From Candidatus Albibeggiatoa sp. nov. NOAA (GTDB taxonomy: Bacteria; Pseudomonadota; Gammaproteobacteria; Beggiatoales; Beggiatoaceae): a stretch of 64,000 bases of DNA. The stretch spans positions 1 to 64,000 of the forward strand of contig JAOXRS010000152.1 in the NCBI GenBank assembly GCA_025800385.1, read 5' to 3'. The translations under genes and the position numbers were made by a program. This document shows, in pieces, positions 45,114 through 55,049 of this stretch. Positions within the stretch are counted from its first letter, which is position 1. Each line of letters opens with the position of its first letter. The notes under the pieces were generated by a model. It ran no database searches, was not told where the DNA came from, and saw nothing but the letters and a program-made list of their open reading frames with translations.

Positions 45114-47216
45114 ATGGAATTCAGTGCAACATTTTTGCACCATACTTTGTTAGCCAGCATAACCGCACTATTCTGGTTTGGCTTACCTGGTTTGGTTGTG
45201 ATGCGTTTACTTGGGTTGGTGCGCCATACATTGAGCTTGCATAATTGGCTCATTGCACCTGCTTTGGGTCTCAGTACATTTGGCTCATTTTCATTGCTTG
45301 TTGCCAGCCTTGTCGGTTTTAATTTCATTGCCTTGGTCGTTAGCTGGTTAGTATTCTTAATCGGTATCCATTTATGGCAAACACGCATCACTCAAGTGTC
45401 ACCACCTCCTAGCTGGTCTTTATCATCACTCACCAGTTTTAACTTACTCGTTGTTGCAGCATTATGGGCTGTGATGCCAACTTTAAATATCTATCCCTTT
45501 GTTCATCAAGATGCTTTATTTGTCGGAGTAGAGATTTTCGATCATGCAAAAGTGGCTGTGGTCGATGCCATTGCACGAGAAGGTGTTTTACCACTCAATC
45601 CGTACTATGCACCTGAGGGAGAACGCATTTTACTGTTGTATTATTACTTATGGCATTTTTTAGCTGCACAATTAAAACTTTTATTAGGTGTTTCGGGCTG
45701 GCAAGCAGAAGTGGCAATGAATGGGTTTACAGCTTTTGCAAGCTTAAGTTTCTTAATCGCGTTGGCAGGGTTATGTAATCAAAAACGCGCCGCGATAGCA
45801 GCATGGCTGGTGATCTTACTGGCTTTTCTAGGGCCACCCGCTGATATTTTGATGATTGTCTTAAGTAAAGGTGTGCATTATTTTATCGGCTATCCTCAAG
45901 TCGATGGTAAAACAGTTCATGCGTTAGAACAATTATGGCTACAGGCTGCTTGGGTACCACAGCATGTACTCTCAGCATTGAATATTGTTGTATTGCTGTT
46001 CTTGATTAGCCGACTGTTATTATCCATCCATTTGCAGTTAAGTTATGCTGTTGTAATAGGATTAACCGCTGCCACAGGATTTGGTGCATCGACTTGGGTT
46101 GGTGGTATTGCTATGGTTATCGCGTTACCTGCTTTAGGCATTGCAGGCTTAAGTTTACTTTTACCCAAGCAACACTATTTTTCTGCAATCAAAACCGCAA
46201 TCATCGCTGTCATAATCGCCGCTATCGTTTCGATACCTTCCCTGATTTCTCAAACCTCTGGCCCTTCAGCTGTAGAGTCACAATTGCCTTTTGGTTTCGG
46301 TTTATACCCTTCCACTAATTTATTCACAAAAGAACCCTATTTCGGTTACATCATGCACATTATTTTATTTTGGCTGCAGTTTCTACCATTGGTGTTAGGA
46401 GTTGGCTATGTAATTGGTATGATGACTTTATTTTTAAGAAAAGCCGATACACCAGAAGTACGCCATTTTCACTATTTAAGCCTTGGCGCAGTCATGGGCT
46501 TTTTTCTCATTGTTCTATTTTTACAAAGTATTTTTTGGAATAACACCTTTGGTTGGCGCACGGTGTTAGTACCTGTAATGTTATTGCTAGTGTGGGGAGC
46601 TGTTGGTCTTGCTGACTTTCTGGATCGAGATATGATTAATAAGTCATCTTGGTGGCTGCATAAACTGTTGCACCGTTGGCAATTAGGACTACTGTCTTTG
46701 ATGATGATGGGTATCATGTTAGGCTTGATTTCAACTGCGCGTATTTATCATTTACCTGATCCAGTTTCATATCCTGCCAGCAATGAAGAAATGCAAGTTC
46801 GTCAAAGTTTTTTCAAACAATATGAGATTTGGAAAAAGGTACGCGAATTTGTAAAACCTGATGAGTTAGTACAAGTAAATCCTGATGGGTATTTAACCTT
46901 GACAACTTGGCCTGCAACGTTGCCTTATGCCTTATTTGCAGACCGCTCTATTGCTTACGCCAATATCGAGTATTCCACTGTCTTTGCTTATAGATACGAT
47001 GCAGAACAAAATCGCGAAACTTATCACTTAATGCAAAATATTTTTTCGGCTGACCCACAAGTGGAATCACTGCAAAAGTTGCGAGATGTATTTAAAGTCA
47101 AAGCAATGCTAGTTGATAAGTTTGACCCTGTTTGGTCGACAGATAAAATTGAACAGTCAGGTATTTATAAAATTGTTTATGCTGACGCAGATTTTCGAAT
47201 TTATCTGAGTCAATAG
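45114..47216 (+). CDS. polytopic membrane protein, GT-C-like
   Basis: A 700-residue protein with about 12-14 hydrophobic helices and a soluble C-terminal domain (about 560-700). The first loop after the initial helices holds acidic and aromatic residues typical of GT-C glycosyltransferases (HQDALFVGVEIFDH, PLNPYYAPEGERILL). The C-terminus has a compact domain with EEMQVRQSFFKQYEIWKKV and DPVWSTDKIEQSGIYKIV. This is a plausible lipid-linked sugar transferase or glycan-assembly protein, but the family is not certain. AGGGAG lies at a good distance from ATG at 45114. Alone between converging/divergent genes; no glycan cluster nearby. Confidence 0.55.
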   Translation: MEFSATFLHHTLLASITALFWFGLPGLVVMRLLGLVRHTLSLHNWLIAPALGLSTFGSFSLLVASLVGFNFIALVVSWLVFLIGIHLWQTRITQVSPPPSWSLSSLTSFNLLVVAALWAVMPTLNIYPFVHQDALFVGVEIFDHAKVAVVDAIAREGVLPLNPYYAPEGERILLLYYYLWHFLAAQLKLLLGVSGWQAEVAMNGFTAFASLSFLIALAGLCNQKRAAIAAWLVILLAFLGPPADILMIVLSKGVHYFIGYPQVDGKTVHALEQLWLQAAWVPQHVLSALNIVVLLFLISRLLLSIHLQLSYAVVIGLTAATGFGASTWVGGIAMVIALPALGIAGLSLLLPKQHYFSAIKTAIIAVIIAAIVSIPSLISQTSGPSAVESQLPFGFGLYPSTNLFTKEPYFGYIMHIILFWLQFLPLVLGVGYVIGMMTLFLRKADTPEVRHFHYLSLGAVMGFFLIVLFLQSIFWNNTFGWRTVLVPVMLLLVWGAVGLADFLDRDMINKSSWWLHKLLHRWQLGLLSLMMMGIMLGLISTARIYHLPDPVSYPASNEEMQVRQSFFKQYEIWKKVREFVKPDELVQVNPDGYLTLTTWPATLPYALFADRSIAYANIEYSTVFAYRYDAEQNRETYHLMQNIFSADPQVESLQKLRDVFKVKAMLVDKFDPVWSTDKIEQSGIYKIVYADADFRIYLSQ

Positions 47217-47329
47217 TTTAGATATAAAAACATTCTCTTCGCCTTGATATAAAGTAGTGGAGAGAATAATTTTAAATATTAAAAAGCTAAAGATAGCGTT
47301 TAGGAAATTCAGAAAGAAGTAAACTAAAA

Positions 47330-47357
47330 AAAGCCTAACACTGATTTGCTAGGCTTT
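47330..47357 (-). terminator. strong terminator after the TRAP receptor gene
   Basis: AAAGCCTA (47330-47337) pairs with TAGGCTTT (47350-47357). Read on the minus strand it is followed by a run of seven T, 24 bases past the dctP stop codon. It may also stop transcription of the membrane protein gene on the plus strand. Confidence 0.8.
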
Positions 47358-47380
47358 ATAGTATGAGAACAAATGATGAA

Positions 47381-48400
<1,020 letters not shown>

Positions 48401-48591
48401 TTATGATAAGATATAAAAATATTTGTACAGCTTAATAAAAGAAAGCTATAAGGGTATAGAAAACCCTTTGCACAGGCTACCATGTCTTCAATTATTATCA
48501 ATAGGTCAATGTCAAATTAATCATTGTTTTCAGATGAAATAGTGATAAACCAAATAGTTATAAATCTCACTTTTGGCAATGGGTTGATACT

Positions 48592-49173
48592 ATGTCTAAG
48601 CACCGATTATTTTTTCTATTCTGTATCTTGCTATACAGTGTATCGATGACAGGTTGTGCAGGTTTATTGCCTGAAATTAAGAAAACAACCAAATCTCCAT
48701 GGAAAACCTTTGATGAGGCAAAAAAATCATTTGACTTAATCGTACCTGAAAAAACCACGAAAGAGGAGTTGAAGTTACTAGGCTTTGATCCTTTTGAAAC
48801 ACCTAACGTTAAGTTAATCACTTATTTAGATATTTTAGAGCGTTTCGTACCCAATCAGGCTGTGCAGCTTGAGCATTTGCATCCACAAGTACGTGCTTGC
48901 TTAGAAGCAAAAGAAGCCTGTATTGGTTATGAAGTGAAGCCCACTAACTTACAAAGCAAACGTTATGGCAATGCTGTGCTGGATTTACTGAATTTCCGCC
49001 GTAAAACCATTACTTCAGGCTGGCGTTTTGATGCCGTCATTGTTTTAAATGAAGAGGTAGTCATTTATAAATTATGGGGTGGTGAGCCAAACGTTTTAGA
49101 ATTCGAGGACAAGAAAAATCCTTTGGGGCCATTACAAGATATTGGTCGCGTGCTTAAAGTGGATAATTTTTAA
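48592..49173 (+). CDS. hypothetical lipoprotein
   Basis: A 193-residue protein with a clear lipobox (SMTGCAG) after a hydrophobic signal (residues 6-19). The mature part is mixed alpha/beta with LVPEKTTKEELKLLG-type motifs, a LITYLDILERFVPNQAVQLE helix, and a late YGNAVLDLLNFRRKTI. It looks like SmpA/BamE-type outer-membrane-associated lipoproteins (the KTTKEELKLLGFDPFETPN turn), but that is only a resemblance. It lies 40 bases before the mlaE-like gene and is separated from it by a terminator. Confidence 0.6.
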   Translation: MSKHRLFFLFCILLYSVSMTGCAGLLPEIKKTTKSPWKTFDEAKKSFDLIVPEKTTKEELKLLGFDPFETPNVKLITYLDILERFVPNQAVQLEHLHPQVRACLEAKEACIGYEVKPTNLQSKRYGNAVLDLLNFRRKTITSGWRFDAVIVLNEEVVIYKLWGGEPNVLEFEDKKNPLGPLQDIGRVLKVDNF

Positions 49174-49181
49174 ATTTAATG

Positions 49182-49204
49182 AGGCTGCCTACGGGTGGCC
49201 TTTT
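49182..49204 (+). terminator. rho-independent terminator with C(UACG)G tetraloop
   Basis: AGGCTGCC (49182-49189), TACG loop, GGTGGCCT (49194-49201), then TTTTACTTTC. The closing C(UACG)G belongs to the very stable UNCG loop family. It separates the lipoprotein from the mlaE-like gene and shows that a GTG at 49195 cannot be the start of that gene. Confidence 0.75.
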
Positions 49205-49212
49205 ACTTTCTT

Positions 49213-50295
49213 ATGCCTAATATTGATCATTTTTTTGATTTACAGCAATCGACCTTAATTTGCCATGGCACATGGACACTTGAACACCTTGCCATCATTG
49301 AGCAACAACTTTCCTCAATTCCTGCTCAACAGATTCAAATCATTGATGGACAAAACCTTGATTCATTGGATACCGCAAGTGCTTGGCTTTTATATTCATT
49401 ACAATCCCAAGCCCAATTTGAGCAATTTAAACCTGAACACCTTGCATTAATTCAACTGGTTAAAAATACACCAACTGATTTAAATACTTCAACATCAAAA
49501 CCCTCTTTTTTAGAGACGCTAGGTCGCCAAACCATTTCGCAACTACAACAATTTCTAGCTTTTATCAGCTTTATTGGTGAAGCATTTATACATTTTTTGT
49601 ATTTTCTATTTAAACCACAGCAATTTCGTTGGAACGCGTTATTTTCTAATATTTATGATGCAGGTGTAACCGCTTTGCCAATTGTGGGCTTGATGGCTTT
49701 TTTAATGGGTGTAGTATTGGCTTATCAAGGTGGAACACAGTTGCAAATTTATGGCGCAAATATATTTATTGTTGATTTGGTAGGGATTACTTTGTTACGA
49801 GAGCTTGCACCTTTATTAACTGCGGTGATTGTTGCAGGACGTAGTGGTTCAGCTTATACCGCACAAATTGGCACGATGCGCCTTACCCAAGAGTTAGACG
49901 CGTTACAAACAATTGGGATTACACCCATGTCATTGCTGGTTTTACCGAAAATCATTGCTCTGATGATCGCATTACCATTATTAAGCACATTCGCTGATGT
50001 AATGAGCATTTTAGGTAGTATCGTGATTGCTAAAGCCTCGCTGGGAGTAACAGCTACAGACTTTTTAACCCGCTTTCCTGAAGTGATTGGGGTGAATCAT
50101 TATTTGGTGGGCTTGGGTAAAGCACCTGTATTTGCAGCCATTATTGCCTTAGTCGGCTGTTTCCGAGGTTTTCAAGTTACGGGTAGTGCTGATAGTGTGG
50201 GGCAACAAACAACGTTTAGCGTGGTGCAAGCAATTTTCTTAGTCATCGTAGCTGATGCGATTTTCTCCGTGTTGTTCAATTGGGTAGGTGTTTAA
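49213..50295 (+). CDS. MlaE-family permease with N-terminal STAS-like domain
   Basis: A 360-residue inner-membrane permease of the phospholipid-transport (MlaE/DUF140) family. The first ~95 residues are soluble and STAS-like (STLICHGTWTLEHLAIIEQQ, LDSLDTASAWLLYSL). The rest carries the MlaE helices with ALPIVGLMAFLMGVVLAYQG, AGRSGSAYTAQIGTMRLTQE and DALQTIGITPMSLLVLPK. ATG at 49213 (MPNIDHFFDL) is chosen because the only upstream start is inside a terminator; it lacks a clear Shine-Dalgarno. The next gene starts one base after the stop, so the pair is co-transcribed. Confidence 0.85.
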   Translation: MPNIDHFFDLQQSTLICHGTWTLEHLAIIEQQLSSIPAQQIQIIDGQNLDSLDTASAWLLYSLQSQAQFEQFKPEHLALIQLVKNTPTDLNTSTSKPSFLETLGRQTISQLQQFLAFISFIGEAFIHFLYFLFKPQQFRWNALFSNIYDAGVTALPIVGLMAFLMGVVLAYQGGTQLQIYGANIFIVDLVGITLLRELAPLLTAVIVAGRSGSAYTAQIGTMRLTQELDALQTIGITPMSLLVLPKIIALMIALPLLSTFADVMSILGSIVIAKASLGVTATDFLTRFPEVIGVNHYLVGLGKAPVFAAIIALVGCFRGFQVTGSADSVGQQTTFSVVQAIFLVIVADAIFSVLFNWVGV

Positions 50296-50296
50296 A

Positions 50297-51049
50297 ATGA
50301 ACAATATCATTGAAATTAGACAACTATCAACTCATTTTGGTGAACAATTAATTCATGAGAACCTAGATTTAGATATTCAACAAGGCGAAGTTTTAGCGTT
50401 AATTGGCGGCAGCGGCACAGGTAAATCAACATTGTTACGAGAAATGATTTTGTTAGAAACACCTGTTTCTGGGTCTATTCGTATATTAGACCATGATATT
50501 TTAAATTTAGATGATCCGTTATGGTTACGTCGACATTGTGGTGTGATGTTTCAAAATGGCGCGTTATTCGGCTCACTCACGGTGGCTGAAAATATAGCAT
50601 TACCATTACAAGAGCACACCAAATTAAGCGATAAACTAATCGCAGAAATTGTTGCTTTAAAAATTGAATTGGTGAAACTACCCAAACAAGCAGGCCAGTT
50701 ATACCCCAATCAATTAAGTGGCGGGATGGTCAAACGTGCAGCTTTAGCTCGAGCTTTAGCATTAGACCCACAAATCCTATTTTTAGATGAGCCGACGGCA
50801 GGTTTAGACCCAATTGGAGCGGCTGATTTAGATAACTTAATTGTAGATTTAAAGCAATTACTAGGCTTAACCATCGTGATTGTCACGCATGATTTAGATT
50901 CTTTAAAACAAGTCACAGATCGAATTGCCGTCTTAGCAGATAAACAAGTGATTGCCGTACAACCATTGGATGAGTTATTAGAATTTGGACATGAATGGGT
51001 GCAATCCTATTTTCATGGTGTACGCGGTGAGAGGCTTATATCAAGCTAA
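50297..51049 (+). CDS. MlaF-type ABC ATPase
   Basis: A 250-residue ATP-binding subunit for the MlaE-like permease. Walker A is GGSGTGKST, the Q-loop is VMFQNGALFGSL, the signature is QLSGGMVKRAALARAL, and Walker B is ILFLDEPTAGLDP, followed by VIVTHDLDSL. ATG at 50297 is preferred over a GTG at 50288 inside the end of the upstream gene. Missing from the cluster are MlaD-type substrate-binding and outer-membrane partners, which usually follow. Confidence 0.88.
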   Translation: MNNIIEIRQLSTHFGEQLIHENLDLDIQQGEVLALIGGSGTGKSTLLREMILLETPVSGSIRILDHDILNLDDPLWLRRHCGVMFQNGALFGSLTVAENIALPLQEHTKLSDKLIAEIVALKIELVKLPKQAGQLYPNQLSGGMVKRAALARALALDPQILFLDEPTAGLDPIGAADLDNLIVDLKQLLGLTIVIVTHDLDSLKQVTDRIAVLADKQVIAVQPLDELLEFGHEWVQSYFHGVRGERLISS

Positions 51050-51107
51050 AATTTGGCAGAACTTCCATCATATATTTGCTATTGCGTGAAGCTCTACCTA
51101 TCACAAA

Positions 51108-52652
51108 TTATTTCAATAAATTCACACTAATCAGAGCAACACCTTGTCCTGATGTGGCACTCAAAACAGCAGCATAAGCCCCTGCCTTAACTTCAATACT
51201 ATCCGCTTGTGCAATCGTCTCACCTGTTGCCAGATTCAATAATGAGAGTTGTGTTTCAACTTCTCCTTCCAAAATTTGAGGCACAATTTGAATCTGTTGT
51301 GTGCCAGTACCATCAACAATAAAATTCAATGCGAGCTGATCCTGCAAATAACCGCGTACACTAAGATTAGTTAAATTCAACGTATTATCCTGTAAACTAA
51401 TCCCAGCCAAACCACGCCCTAATTTTTGTTCTGAGGACATTTGCAAAGTATAAATACCTGCCTGTATAGTTTGATTGAGTATAAAGCTTTCATTTTGTTG
51501 ATGTTGCGCCAGTAGATGACCGTAATAATGTCCATCAGCATTTTGTAACAATTGGTTTAACCTAAGTTTGGGTAAAACGCCTGTTTCTAAAATATCTGCA
51601 TGTAATTTAACCTCAGTACTTCCTTCACCTTGCAGAATAAAACCTAAAATTAAGTCTTTCGCATCACCCAGTAATAAATCGTGGCCGCTAAAATTTAAAA
51701 AGTTTAACTGGTTTTCTGGTTGAGTTGCTTGAGAAGCATCATGTTTACCATAAACTCGCACTAAACAGCTTCTATGTGTATTCATGAGTAGTCGCTGCTT
51801 ATCACAGCCTAAACTACCCTCCCAGACAATATCGTACTCACCTTGTTTTAATCCAATCTCATTATTAATATCAATAATTTCCAGCTGTACTTGCTCACCT
51901 TGGTCGAAAATATGAAAACAATCACCTTCGCCATATTTGCAATCAATACCACTCGGTGTACTTTGGACATGTGTATATAAACTAGCAATAGATAATTGAT
52001 GGCCTGTTGGCTCTAAAGGCTTTGAACTACCATCTGAGTTTGAGGCTAGTTTGCGCAAGGCTTTAATGTCTGCAAAGGTAAAGCCTGTGGTAACCTCTTT
52101 AAATAAACCTTTATCATTTGTTGAGCATCGAAAATAGTCATCTTCTTCACTAATATTTTTAAAGTAATACTCAGCATTTTTTCTAAAGCCATTTATAAAA
52201 ATAGCGTAATTGTAGCGGATGGAAGCACCATGCTCATTGTACATAGGAATGCTGTAATCAGAAGTTAAATATATACTTTCATGTAATAATACATCATCAC
52301 CAATAGCCCAAATAACAAAGCCTCCATCTTCGAACCTTGACCTACCTTGGGTACGATACCATTGTCTAACATTATCTGACTCTGAATATATCATCATTTG
52401 ACCATATTCATCGACACCATCTATAACTGTTGCAGCAATACATTCACAATTAACATAATCCTCAGAGTAGTCCGCAACGTAACAATGTTCATTGGTAAAT
52501 GGAATAGCATAAGCCGTAGTAACAAAATAAAACCCGCCTAAACACAATGCTAAAAACCAAATACTTTGTACTTTCAAGTCAGTAGTGAAAGGTCGCAGGA
52601 GGTTTGTATACCAACCTTGCCTGATCCAAAGTTGGTGAGAACGGAATTGCAT
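51108..52652 (-). CDS. exported protein of unknown function
   Basis: A 514-residue protein with a signal anchor near residues 30-48 (WFLALCLGGFYFVTTAYA). The N-terminal ~180 residues contain cysteine pairs (HCYVADYSEDYVNCECI) and aromatic-rich strands. A middle part has FTFADIKALRKLASN and paired cysteines (IDCKYGEGDCFHIFDQ). The C-terminal ~210 residues are regular beta repeats with LSVRGYLQDQLALNF and GVALISVN at the end. No known motif was recognised. It may be surface- or matrix-associated. Confidence 0.5.
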   Translation of the reverse strand: MQFRSHQLWIRQGWYTNLLRPFTTDLKVQSIWFLALCLGGFYFVTTAYAIPFTNEHCYVADYSEDYVNCECIAATVIDGVDEYGQMMIYSESDNVRQWYRTQGRSRFEDGGFVIWAIGDDVLLHESIYLTSDYSIPMYNEHGASIRYNYAIFINGFRKNAEYYFKNISEEDDYFRCSTNDKGLFKEVTTGFTFADIKALRKLASNSDGSSKPLEPTGHQLSIASLYTHVQSTPSGIDCKYGEGDCFHIFDQGEQVQLEIIDINNEIGLKQGEYDIVWEGSLGCDKQRLLMNTHRSCLVRVYGKHDASQATQPENQLNFLNFSGHDLLLGDAKDLILGFILQGEGSTEVKLHADILETGVLPKLRLNQLLQNADGHYYGHLLAQHQQNESFILNQTIQAGIYTLQMSSEQKLGRGLAGISLQDNTLNLTNLSVRGYLQDQLALNFIVDGTGTQQIQIVPQILEGEVETQLSLLNLATGETIAQADSIEVKAGAYAAVLSATSGQGVALISVNLLK

Positions 52653-52809
52653 GATTAAACTCTCTTAAAAATAGGTAAGTTCCACATAGATAGTGGACAC
52701 AATTCCCTTAATTTAAGTAGAGAAAAAGGTATTTTTCAAGTAAATATATAAATTTTGCACAAATCCTGAGAATATTTATGATCTATTTTGGGTGTAGCTT
52801 ATGGTGAAA

Positions 52810-53202
52810 TTAACGCAAATGGTTAGGGTTCAATGTTTCCAAATCTTCAACTAAATTCGTTAAATTATCATCACAAGTCACCAAGGTTAGGTGATATTCC
52901 AATGCAGTCGCAATGATAATGGCATCAGGTAACTTGATATCAGGGTTAAATCGTCGCAATTGCGCCACACGGTTGGTGACAACACGATTAATCGGCAATG
53001 TTTCAATATAAACTAAAAATGCATGAATGGCCGTTTCTTCATCAGAGGTAATATGTGGGTGTGCTAACAGCTCCATACGCGTCACTTCACTGATAAAGCG
53101 CGAAGGATTATTTAGCACATTAGATTTAAAAAAAGCTTGTACTTTTGCATGTTCTTTTAAAATACCAAGCACAATATTTGTGTCGAGTAGATATTTATCC
53201 AT
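52810..53202 (-). CDS. VapC-type PIN-domain toxin
   Basis: A 130-residue PIN-domain ribonuclease toxin. The three acidic positions are present: D6 in YLLDTNIVL, E in RMELLAHP and D in KLPDAIIIATAL, with a late TCDDNL. ATG at 53202 (MDKYLLDTN) is preferred over an earlier start at 53247, because AGGA lies six bases upstream and the shorter protein has the normal PIN start. It overlaps the preceding antitoxin by eight bases. Confidence 0.85.
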   Translation of the reverse strand: MDKYLLDTNIVLGILKEHAKVQAFFKSNVLNNPSRFISEVTRMELLAHPHITSDEETAIHAFLVYIETLPINRVVTNRVAQLRRFNPDIKLPDAIIIATALEYHLTLVTCDDNLTNLVEDLETLNPNHLR

Positions 53203-53437
53203 CCCATTCCTGCCGTATCTTACGTTGAATTTGTACAGGGTCTCCACTAAAGTTAGGAGAATTCTTTAAAATACCTACCAATTCAAGAAGATTATCTTCT
53301 TTCGGTGCTGTCATCGTAGAATGTTTTGGGTTAATCACTAATACGATTTCAGCCTCACCTGTTGGAATCGCATCGGGTAATGTTAAGGTTATTTGACGAT
53401 TTTCAGGTATTAACAAATTCTGACAAAGTATCTCCAT
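53195..53437 (-). CDS. cognate antitoxin of the PIN toxin
   Basis: An 80-residue protein. The N-terminal half (NRQITLTLPDAIPTGEAEIV) fits a swapped-hairpin DNA-binding antitoxin, and the C-terminus (IQRKIRQEWDG) is the usual toxin-wrapping tail in this type of VapBC-like pair. Overlap with vapC shows translational coupling. No close antitoxin family was named with certainty. Confidence 0.75.
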   Translation of the reverse strand: MEILCQNLLIPENRQITLTLPDAIPTGEAEIVLVINPKHSTMTAPKEDNLLELVGILKNSPNFSGDPVQIQRKIRQEWDG

Positions 53438-53984
53438 AAACTAGCCTTCGGGTCAATGCTGAACGTGGTACTTTTTTGTTGCCAAAGTGACATTATAACC
53501 TGTGTTTACGGCCGTATGACACTATCAAATCAATTTCATTATTATTTTTTATGATGAGATTGGCTACTTTTTAGAGGATGGCATTATATAACAAAAATAC
53601 AATCAAACAGAGATACGATTCAAATCATTTTACACTCAAAATATAAATCTAACGCTATTTTAATCATTTCCTATAAATCAGCCACTGACATAACGTTTTT
53701 TCGAGTATATTTCTTTTTAGATCAAAATATTATATTTTTTATTTATAAACTTAATACGTTAACACATCGTCAATAACCTTTTTCTCTAAACTAGATATGC
53801 AGATTATATTTCTAATAGAAAAACGCACCAAAATAGTGCAAAATAGATTCAACTATGCTATTAAATGGCGCATGTGTTTCATGTAAACCATAAATAATCA
53901 ATAAGTTATATTTATTACCCATGCAAAATCAAGCGGCATAGTTATTGCGAAATAGTTCCAACTTTGACAGGGATGCCTTGATGA
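53438..53984. other. AT-rich control region upstream of ntrBC
   Basis: 547 bases of very AT-rich sequence. It holds the NtrC-type operator at 53825-53839. A sigma-54-like GG..GC pair was sought; one near 53466 has the wrong spacing. No ORF is credible. Confidence 0.45.
53825..53839. promoter_or_regulatory. NtrC binding site upstream of ntrB
   Basis: GCACCA-AAA-TAGTGC reads, on the other strand, as GCACTA-TTT-TGGTGC, matching the NtrC consensus arrangement (GCAC.A...T.GTGC) in both arms. It lies about 145-160 bases before the ntrB start, so the operon is probably autoregulated, as the glnL promoter is in E. coli. Confidence 0.6.
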
Positions 53985-55049
53985 ATGATGACACAAGTCC
54001 ACGTTGCCCAACAAATTTTAGATAATATCACCACTGCTGTTTTATGGTTTGATGACCAATTTCAGTTATTTGCTATTAATTCTTCAGCAGAAACCCTGTT
54101 AGAAATCAGTGCGAAACAGTCACAAGGCCTACCGATTCAACAAGTACTTGCACATGAGAAACTGACTCCAGAAACCTTGTCACAAATTGTCAATAAACGC
54201 TGTTCATTAGTTGAGCGTGGTTTGCGGCTGCACTTTTTAGGTGCACGTTCTATTACAGTGGATTGTATTGTTACGCCCATTTTTGAAGCAAGCCAACAAT
54301 ATTTGCTGGTTGAACTGATTCAAGTCGATCAACATTTACGTATCACGCGTGAAGAAAATCTACTTTTACAACAACAAGCTGCCCGCAATGTTATACGTGG
54401 TCTAGCACATGAAATTAAAAACCCTTTGGGTGGTTTGCGTGGCGCAGCCCAACTATTAGAACGGGAATTGCCCAGCGCACAGCTACGCGAATATACAGAT
54501 ATTATTATTGAAGAAGCAGACCGTTTACAAAGTCTACTGAATCGCATGTTGCAGCCAAATGCCGTAAGTCATAAACGCACAACCAACATCCATCAAATCT
54601 TAGTGCGTGTACGTCAATTACTACTATCAGAACTAGGTGACAGTCTCACAATTCATAGTGATTTTGACCCCAGTATTCCAGAATTTAACGCTGATCCCGA
54701 TCAACTGATTCAAGCCATTCTTAATATCATGCGTAACGCAGCCCAAGCCATGGATGGCAAAGGTGAAATCACAATTCGAACCCGTGTGCATCGGCAAATG
54801 ACTTTAGGCAATAAACGCCATAAATTAGTCTTGCGGATTGATATTAAAGACGATGGCCCCGGTGTGCCAGATGATATTTTAGATCAGATATTTTATCCAT
54901 TGGTTACAGGACGTGCTGAGGGAACGGGCTTAGGTTTATCTATCGCGCAAAGCTTGGTCAATCAGCATGATGGGCTTATCGAATGTGACAGCATTCCGGG
55001 GCAAACCACATTTACACTATGGCTGCCAATGTTGGAGAGTGAAATATGA
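53985..55049 (+). CDS. glnL: NtrB nitrogen-regulation sensor kinase
   Basis: A 354-residue cytoplasmic kinase. PAS domain (about 5-115) with INSSAETLLEIS, then the dimerisation/phosphoacceptor region with H142 in RGLAHEIKNPLGGLRGAAQL, and an HATPase domain with N-box ILNIMRNAAQAMDG, G1 DDGPGVPDD and G2 AEGTGLGLSIAQSL. Sequence order and length agree with E. coli NtrB (349), which phosphorylates NtrC under nitrogen limitation and answers to PII. It overlaps ntrC by four bases. glnA is not adjacent. Confidence 0.95.
   Translation: MMTQVHVAQQILDNITTAVLWFDDQFQLFAINSSAETLLEISAKQSQGLPIQQVLAHEKLTPETLSQIVNKRCSLVERGLRLHFLGARSITVDCIVTPIFEASQQYLLVELIQVDQHLRITREENLLLQQQAARNVIRGLAHEIKNPLGGLRGAAQLLERELPSAQLREYTDIIIEEADRLQSLLNRMLQPNAVSHKRTTNIHQILVRVRQLLLSELGDSLTIHSDFDPSIPEFNADPDQLIQAILNIMRNAAQAMDGKGEITIRTRVHRQMTLGNKRHKLVLRIDIKDDGPGVPDDILDQIFYPLVTGRAEGTGLGLSIAQSLVNQHDGLIECDSIPGQTTFTLWLPMLESEI

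Noticed and set aside
53464..53482. sigma-54-like promoter TGGTAC...TTGCC upstream of ntrB
   Set aside because: The GG and GC dinucleotides are 12 bases apart instead of 10, so it is not a valid -24/-12 element.
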